Shown: positions 21,848 through 25,072 of the stretch, piece after piece
How the letters are laid out: each line of letters begins with the position of its first letter
Numbering within the stretch: the stretch's first letter is position 1
Virus record (IMG/VR): IMGVR_UViG_3300044798_000102
Coordinates: 1 to 25,072 of that record
DNA from: a virus
Length of the DNA stretch: 25,072 nucleotides
Direction: 5' to 3' (one strand)
Position numbers and translations under genes: made by a program
The notes under the pieces: generated by a model
The model's database searches: none
What the model saw: only the letters and a program-made list of their open reading frames with translations
What the model was told of the DNA's origin: nothing

Positions 21848-22275
21848 GCCGCAATCTCCATTACTAGTTCGAAAAGAGTATCCTTAATCATTGCGCTGGA
21901 AGTGCCAGCCTCTATTGGCCGTGACATCTGCGTGAGATAACCGTCCGAACCAAACTGAAAATGTACCTTCGAGATGCGGATAGACCCATATCGTCCATTC
22001 TCAGCAAGAGTCCGGAACCCCATCTTGGCGGCATATTCCACGGCATCCAGTCCGAGCAGGTACTCCAACAGTTCGCCGACCGTAGGCGCATGGCTGAGGA
22101 ACGTCATTTCGCCCTTCAGATCATCGATGTCTTCCATCCTGCTTCGTTCTATGAGTTTGACCTGCTGATCATCATTGTCTCTGACGTAGCAGAAGCAACA
22201 ACCGACTAGGATGATGTTATGCTTGGTCAAGTCCATCGAGCGGTCAAACGAAAGACACAATTCAGTGGGGGTCAC
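21844..22275 (-). CDS. Unknown early-region protein, GTG start
   Basis: I place the start at the GTG at 22275, after AAAGGAG, overlapping the previous stop as GTGA; a longer ATG frame to 22356 overlaps that gene by 85 bases. The product has 143 residues and begins VTPTELCLSFDRSMDLTKHN. A Cys pair appears in GCCFCYVRD near residue 24, and a helical section LGLDAVEYAAKMGFRTLAEN follows. No membrane segment or known motif was recognised. It lies in the ATGA-linked chain and is probably translated with its neighbours. Confidence 0.72.
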   Translation of the reverse strand: MTPTELCLSFDRSMDLTKHNIILVGCCFCYVRDNDDQQVKLIERSRMEDIDDLKGEMTFLSHAPTVGELLEYLLGLDAVEYAAKMGFRTLAENGRYGSIRISKVHFQFGSDGYLTQMSRPIEAGTSSAMIKDTLFELVMEIAA

Positions 22276-22526
22276 GGCTTCTCCTTTGCGACAATCGTCA
22301 CCGTGCCCCCATAGGGATAGTTCTTCACGCACTCTGGCAAACGAGTATACAGCCACATATGGTAACGTCTCCCCTTTGGCGGCTTCACTGGCACTTGCTC
22401 GCGGAACATTGCTCCAGGAAAGGCCTCACAATAACAACCTGCGCTACCACTCCGCAGTTGACAGCCGTGGTGTTCGCCATCCTTATCCGGCCAGTTACAG
22501 TGCAATCCTTTCGGTATGTCATTCAT
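22272..22526 (-). CDS. Small Cys-rich unknown protein
   Basis: The ATG at 22526 overlaps the previous stop, after GGAGG. The 84-residue product begins MNDIPKGLHCNWPDKDGEHH and continues GCQLRSGSAGCYCEAF, with four Cys in the first half (C10, C22, C32 and C34) that could bind zinc. The second half has RYHMWLYTRLPECVKNYPYG followed by a strand, TVTIVAKEKP. No family recognised. Upstream in-frame codons to 22571 lie inside the neighbouring gene. Confidence 0.7.
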   Translation of the reverse strand: MNDIPKGLHCNWPDKDGEHHGCQLRSGSAGCYCEAFPGAMFREQVPVKPPKGRRYHMWLYTRLPECVKNYPYGGTVTIVAKEKP

Positions 22527-22741
22527 TTCTTCCCCTCCTTTGTGTCGGGGGTGAGGACAGCGTCCAGCCATGCCAGCAGGTCATTTGCCAGTTGGGAGTT
22601 CTCGGCCCTACAGGAATCAGCATACGCACGAAGTGCAACAGGAGCGTGCGGGTCAGTCAGCTTCAGGACGAAGTAGTCACCCTCCACCTCTTTACCTGTT
22701 TCATTCTTGATGATGGTGTACTTGCCATAAAGTCCCCTCAT
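22523..22741 (-). CDS. Small conserved-type phage protein
   Basis: The 72-residue protein starts MRGLYGKYTIIKNETGKEVE and continues GDYFVLKLTDPHAPVALRAY, then a helix ending in ANDLLAWLDAVL. The pattern KY-x-I-x-K-x-x-TG-x-E-V-E-G-x-(Y/C)-FVL-x-L with a following ALRAYA helix is common among small early proteins of many phages and prophages; their function is not known to me. The start overlaps the preceding stop as ATGA and the end overlaps the next ATG. Confidence 0.75.
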   Translation of the reverse strand: MRGLYGKYTIIKNETGKEVEGDYFVLKLTDPHAPVALRAYADSCRAENSQLANDLLAWLDAVLTPDTKEGKK

Positions 22742-23046
22742 GGTTTCCCCCCCTTTGTGGGGGCGAGGAGGGAGTCGATTGGAACAGAGAACGCTCTTAC
22801 GGGAATGAGATAGTGCCTGACCCCGTTGATAGAGCGTGTCCCTTCTCTATCTCTTGCTGCCTTCAATCTTCGCCGTTCCTTGCTTACCCCAACCATTGCC
22901 CCCTCTGCCACGCCTTCGGCATACTTAGCAACAAGGAGGGCGTTCAGAATTGGGTCAACGGCCATAACATCCTTGACGTTGCCGAACTTCAACGCAGGGT
23001 CAAGTACGTTATTTAGTTTCGCTCGTAGTTCTTCAACCTTGGTCAT
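22738..23046 (-). CDS. Unknown helical early protein
   Basis: The 102-residue product begins MTKVEELRAKLNNVLDPALK, contains a helical ILNALLVAKYAEGVAEGAMV, and has a basic stretch SKERRRLKAARDREGTRSI near the middle. The ATG overlaps the previous stop. It has no Cys cluster, membrane segment or catalytic motif I can name. Its role is unknown; the basic central part could touch nucleic acid. Confidence 0.7.
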   Translation of the reverse strand: MTKVEELRAKLNNVLDPALKFGNVKDVMAVDPILNALLVAKYAEGVAEGAMVGVSKERRRLKAARDREGTRSINGVRHYLIPVRAFSVPIDSLLAPTKGGKP

Positions 23047-23330
23047 ACCGCCTCCTTTGGCATTTTGTTCAACTCTTGCACCACGACCATGCGATAGTAT
23101 CGCCTCGCGTTATGATACGGCTCTGCCCCGAAGACAGGGTCGCCTTCGTCTTGCTCCTTCTGCATCATCTTGAAGTGATCGACTGGAATGTCCATCGTGA
23201 CGTCCTTGCCCTGAGGCATCCAGGGGACTAAGCAGATCCATCTCCCTTCTTCGAGGACAAACTTCACGCGCCAGTAGTAGCGGAAGGTGACGGCGATCAT
23301 CTCCTGCGAGGGCTTGATGTTCACTCTCAC
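23043..23330 (-). CDS. Unknown early protein, GTG start
   Basis: The 95-residue protein starts with GTG at 23330, overlapping the previous stop as GTGA. It contains aromatic-rich strands, MIAVTFRYYWRVKFVLEEGR then WICLVPWMPQGKD, and a later helix HNARRYYRMVVVQELNKM. The composition fits a small globular alpha/beta protein. No family recognised. The next ATG overlaps its stop. Confidence 0.7.
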   Translation of the reverse strand: MRVNIKPSQEMIAVTFRYYWRVKFVLEEGRWICLVPWMPQGKDVTMDIPVDHFKMMQKEQDEGDPVFGAEPYHNARRYYRMVVVQELNKMPKEAV

Positions 23331-23878
23331 GTCCGCCTCCGTTCCTGTGCTACGGCAACGCCAACAACATCGAAGTCTGCCCCGGCGTCCGCGTCGCTCA
23401 CATCATCGCCATGCGCCAATTCTCTCAACATCGCCGTGACCTGATGGTCCGGATATTGTTTGTCCTGGTACTGGACGGTTGCCAGATACGCTGTGCCGTC
23501 TTTATTCCAGCGCTTCACCGGAAAGTGCATCATCGCGCCATCGAACCCGATCTCGACGAACTGGTTCGGATAGGTCTCCAGGGATTCGACCAGTGGGCGC
23601 CACTTCGCCAGCAAGTCGAACGCCCGGCACATGGTGGCTGTCGTACCAGCGAGCTTTGCCCGCAGGTCTTTCATGGCCTTGGCATATCCACCGGAGGCAT
23701 GGAACACGCCTGCCTGGAAGGCCTTCTTGCGCTCAGCCCGGCGGTTTGCTCGTTCTGCATCCCACGTCGCCGATGCGTCATGCCAGAACTTGACCTCGTT
23801 CTGGATGTCCTCATTCAGCCAAGCGAATGAGTTCAATTCTCTCTCGGTCATGAGCACGAGCTTGCCGATTCTCTTCAT
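23327..23878 (-). CDS. Unknown protein with charged coiled N-terminus
   Basis: The start is the ATG at 23878, preceded by GGAGG and overlapping the stop of the small membrane protein; an upstream extension to 23995 would read through that gene in another frame. The product has 183 residues: MKRIGKLVLMTERELNSFAW, a helical stretch ASATWDAERANRRAERKKAF, a middle LAKWRPLVESLETYPNQFVE, and an acidic end HGDDVSDADAGADFDVV. No catalytic motif was recognised. It may be a scaffold or regulator; nothing shows its partner. Confidence 0.7.
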   Translation of the reverse strand: MKRIGKLVLMTERELNSFAWLNEDIQNEVKFWHDASATWDAERANRRAERKKAFQAGVFHASGGYAKAMKDLRAKLAGTTATMCRAFDLLAKWRPLVESLETYPNQFVEIGFDGAMMHFPVKRWNKDGTAYLATVQYQDKQYPDHQVTAMLRELAHGDDVSDADAGADFDVVGVAVAQERRRT

Positions 23879-24000
23879 CGTTCCTCCAGCAGACCGAGAC
23901 GCACGAGCCAGTGAACGCGATGCCCAAGGACGATGACTGCAAGACAGAAGACGCCAACGAACGCCGACACGATCATCAGGCCGACAGCGAACCACATCAT
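23875..24000 (-). CDS. Small single-pass membrane protein (41 aa)
   Basis: A 41-codon frame lies exactly between two ATGA overlaps: its ATG (24000) overlaps the stop of the small Cys protein, and its TGA (23877-23875) overlaps the next ATG (23878). The product begins MMWFAVGLMIVSAFVGVFCL, continues AVIVLGHRVHWLV and ends RLGLLEER. Residues 3-25 form one hydrophobic helix followed by basic and amphipathic residues. The exact fit to the overlap chain argues that it is real. Single-pass proteins of this size serve as holin-like, antiholin or superinfection-exclusion factors in other phages; which applies here is unknown. Confidence 0.72.
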   Translation of the reverse strand: MMWFAVGLMIVSAFVGVFCLAVIVLGHRVHWLVRLGLLEER

Positions 24001-24257
24001 CGCGCCGCCTCGACCTTGATCTTCACCTGCTGATCGTCCATGGTGACGCCATGAGCTTCAGCAAGCAGGTCGTCAATCACCCGGCAAATGTCGTTGCCAA
24101 GGTCAATGGCCGTCTGCCCTTCATCAAACTTGCGGCAAATCACCTGCTCGGCGACGATCCCGGGACGGACCAAGCACATCATGGTCTTGCGATGCAGCAG
24201 AAAGTTGAAAGTACAGGCCTGATGCTTGCAGACTTCGCACAGAATGGCGCGCTTCAT
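23997..24257 (-). CDS. Small Cys-containing unknown protein
   Basis: The 86-residue protein begins MKRAILCEVCKHQACTFNFL, with C7, C10 and C15 (CxxC then C) and a later C28 and C41, consistent with a small zinc-binding fold. The second half is acidic and helical, DLGNDICRVIDDLLAEAHGV. It overlaps the BRO gene upstream (ATGA) and the 41-residue membrane protein downstream (ATGA). No known family was recognised. Confidence 0.72.
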   Translation of the reverse strand: MKRAILCEVCKHQACTFNFLLHRKTMMCLVRPGIVAEQVICRKFDEGQTAIDLGNDICRVIDDLLAEAHGVTMDDQQVKIKVEAAR

Positions 24258-25006
24258 GCCTGCGTCACCTGGACCAGCTGGCGGATGAACTCGAGGCCTT
24301 TTTGGTACACCACGCTCTTGAAATAGACGTGTTGGTTGCCGTCAGGATCTGTCCAGGACGACTCAATGACACGAAACAAACCCATGTCGACGAACTTCTG
24401 ATACGGGCGATTGTTCTGCATGAGAACGCCTTCCTTCCGCAGAAATTCGAACAGCGTGGTTCTTCCCATGCCCGGGATAGCGAGAACCTTGGCGACCGTG
24501 CCGATGTCCGTGGTGTCGGAGCTCGAGGCGACGGTGTCGAAGAAGGCGACCTTCGGGGCGGCAAGTGCCAGCTGGGCAGTCTGCTGTTCGATCTGCTCAG
24601 CCTGCTTGGCTGCCAGGTAGAGCGCGGCACTAAACGAGGTCGGCACCGTGGGCATCTGAACAGACGGGACAGTATAGGTGCCTTTCGCTCGCAGAGATGG
24701 TAACACATCCGACACGATCCACTTACGCAGAGCGTGCGCCTGTGGCTTTCTTGACTGCATAATCAAGATGTAGAGTCCGGCCTCGGTGACTGCCGTCATC
24801 GACTGACGTCCTCCAAGGGTAGGGGTAACTACTGAACCCTTTTCATCAGCCTCCAGTTTCGATACTTGGTCAGCCCAACACTTCAAGCCCAAGATAGCCG
24901 AGACATCCTTCGCTACGAACCAGACCTTGCCCTCGATGACCGACGTCCGCACCGGCTCATGTCCGGCGAAGTTGAACGTCGTGATGCTGCTTGCTGTTGC
25001 TTCCAT
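24254..25006 (-). CDS. BRO-N/KilAC phage antirepressor, copy 2
   Basis: The 250-residue protein has an N-terminal BRO-N domain: VWFVAKDVSAILGLKCWADQ, LGGRQSMTAVTEAGLYILIM, and LRKWIVSDVLPSLRAKGTYT. A coiled linker (AAKQAEQIEQQTAQLALAAP) leads to a KilAC/ANT domain with IGTVAKVLAIPGMGRTTLFE, FLRKEGVLMQNNRPYQKF and VYFKSVVYQKGLEFIRQLV. This is the usual architecture of phage antirepressors. GGAGG lies five to six bases before the ATG. The 66 bases upstream to the window edge show no clear promoter. It heads the overlapping gene chain. Confidence 0.92.
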   Translation of the reverse strand: MEATASSITTFNFAGHEPVRTSVIEGKVWFVAKDVSAILGLKCWADQVSKLEADEKGSVVTPTLGGRQSMTAVTEAGLYILIMQSRKPQAHALRKWIVSDVLPSLRAKGTYTVPSVQMPTVPTSFSAALYLAAKQAEQIEQQTAQLALAAPKVAFFDTVASSSDTTDIGTVAKVLAIPGMGRTTLFEFLRKEGVLMQNNRPYQKFVDMGLFRVIESSWTDPDGNQHVYFKSVVYQKGLEFIRQLVQVTQA

Positions 25007-25072
25007 TGTGATCCTCCCAGATCGAGTGTCTTACGTTTTCACGCATGCTCGGACCCGTCTGTGCACTCCATT

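Overview
The window is part of a tailed double-stranded DNA phage or prophage with HK97-type head genes and a long non-contractile (siphovirus-type) tail. Every gene I accept lies on the minus strand, so transcription runs from base 25072 towards base 1. Base composition looks balanced to moderately GC-rich. Most starts have a strong GGAGG-type ribosome site and neighbouring genes commonly overlap by ATGA. The host cannot be named from this sequence. A stand-alone protein with a class III ribonucleotide-reductase-type glycyl-radical motif suggests an anaerobic or facultative host. The strong ribosome sites and a membrane-anchored 3D-domain protein fit a Gram-positive-type or related bacterium (inference).

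Layout in the direction of transcription. (1) 25006-20457, early/accessory module: a BRO-N/KilAC antirepressor, then ten further genes joined by 4-base overlaps. These are a small Cys protein, an unlisted 41-residue membrane protein, six short unknowns, an HNH homing endonuclease, and a radical-SAM-like DUF5131 (Gp37/Gp68) protein. (2) 20456-19538, control and replication: two promoter-like sites, a structured leader RNA region, and a DnaD/helicase-loader-like replication protein. That protein appears to start at ACG, and its 3' end carries iteron-like repeats, a likely origin. (3) 19499-12649, middle accessory module: a second BRO protein, an HNH endonuclease, the glycyl-radical mini-protein, a NinG-like protein, a proteasome/HslV-like Ntn hydrolase with an intact Thr1/Asp17/Lys33 triad, a 3D-domain cell-wall protein, a small Sm-like protein, a 740-residue protein with five Cys clusters, and two unknowns. 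(4) 12478-1, packaging and virion module in canonical order: HNH, small and large terminase, portal, protease, major capsid protein, several head/neck proteins, head-tail connector, gp10-like protein, tail completion protein, major tail protein, tail chaperones made by programmed -1 frameshifting, tape measure, and a truncated post-tape-measure tail gene.

The least ordinary features are the multi-cluster Cys protein, the phage Ntn hydrolase, the stand-alone glycyl-radical domain, the homing endonuclease that carries the N-terminus of the neighbouring DUF5131 family, and the promoter/structured-leader/ACG-start arrangement in front of an origin-bearing replication gene. No integrase, CI-type repressor, DNA polymerase, holin of a known family, tRNA, CRISPR array or insertion sequence was seen. 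The only stretch over 300 bases without a firm gene is 20084-20456.
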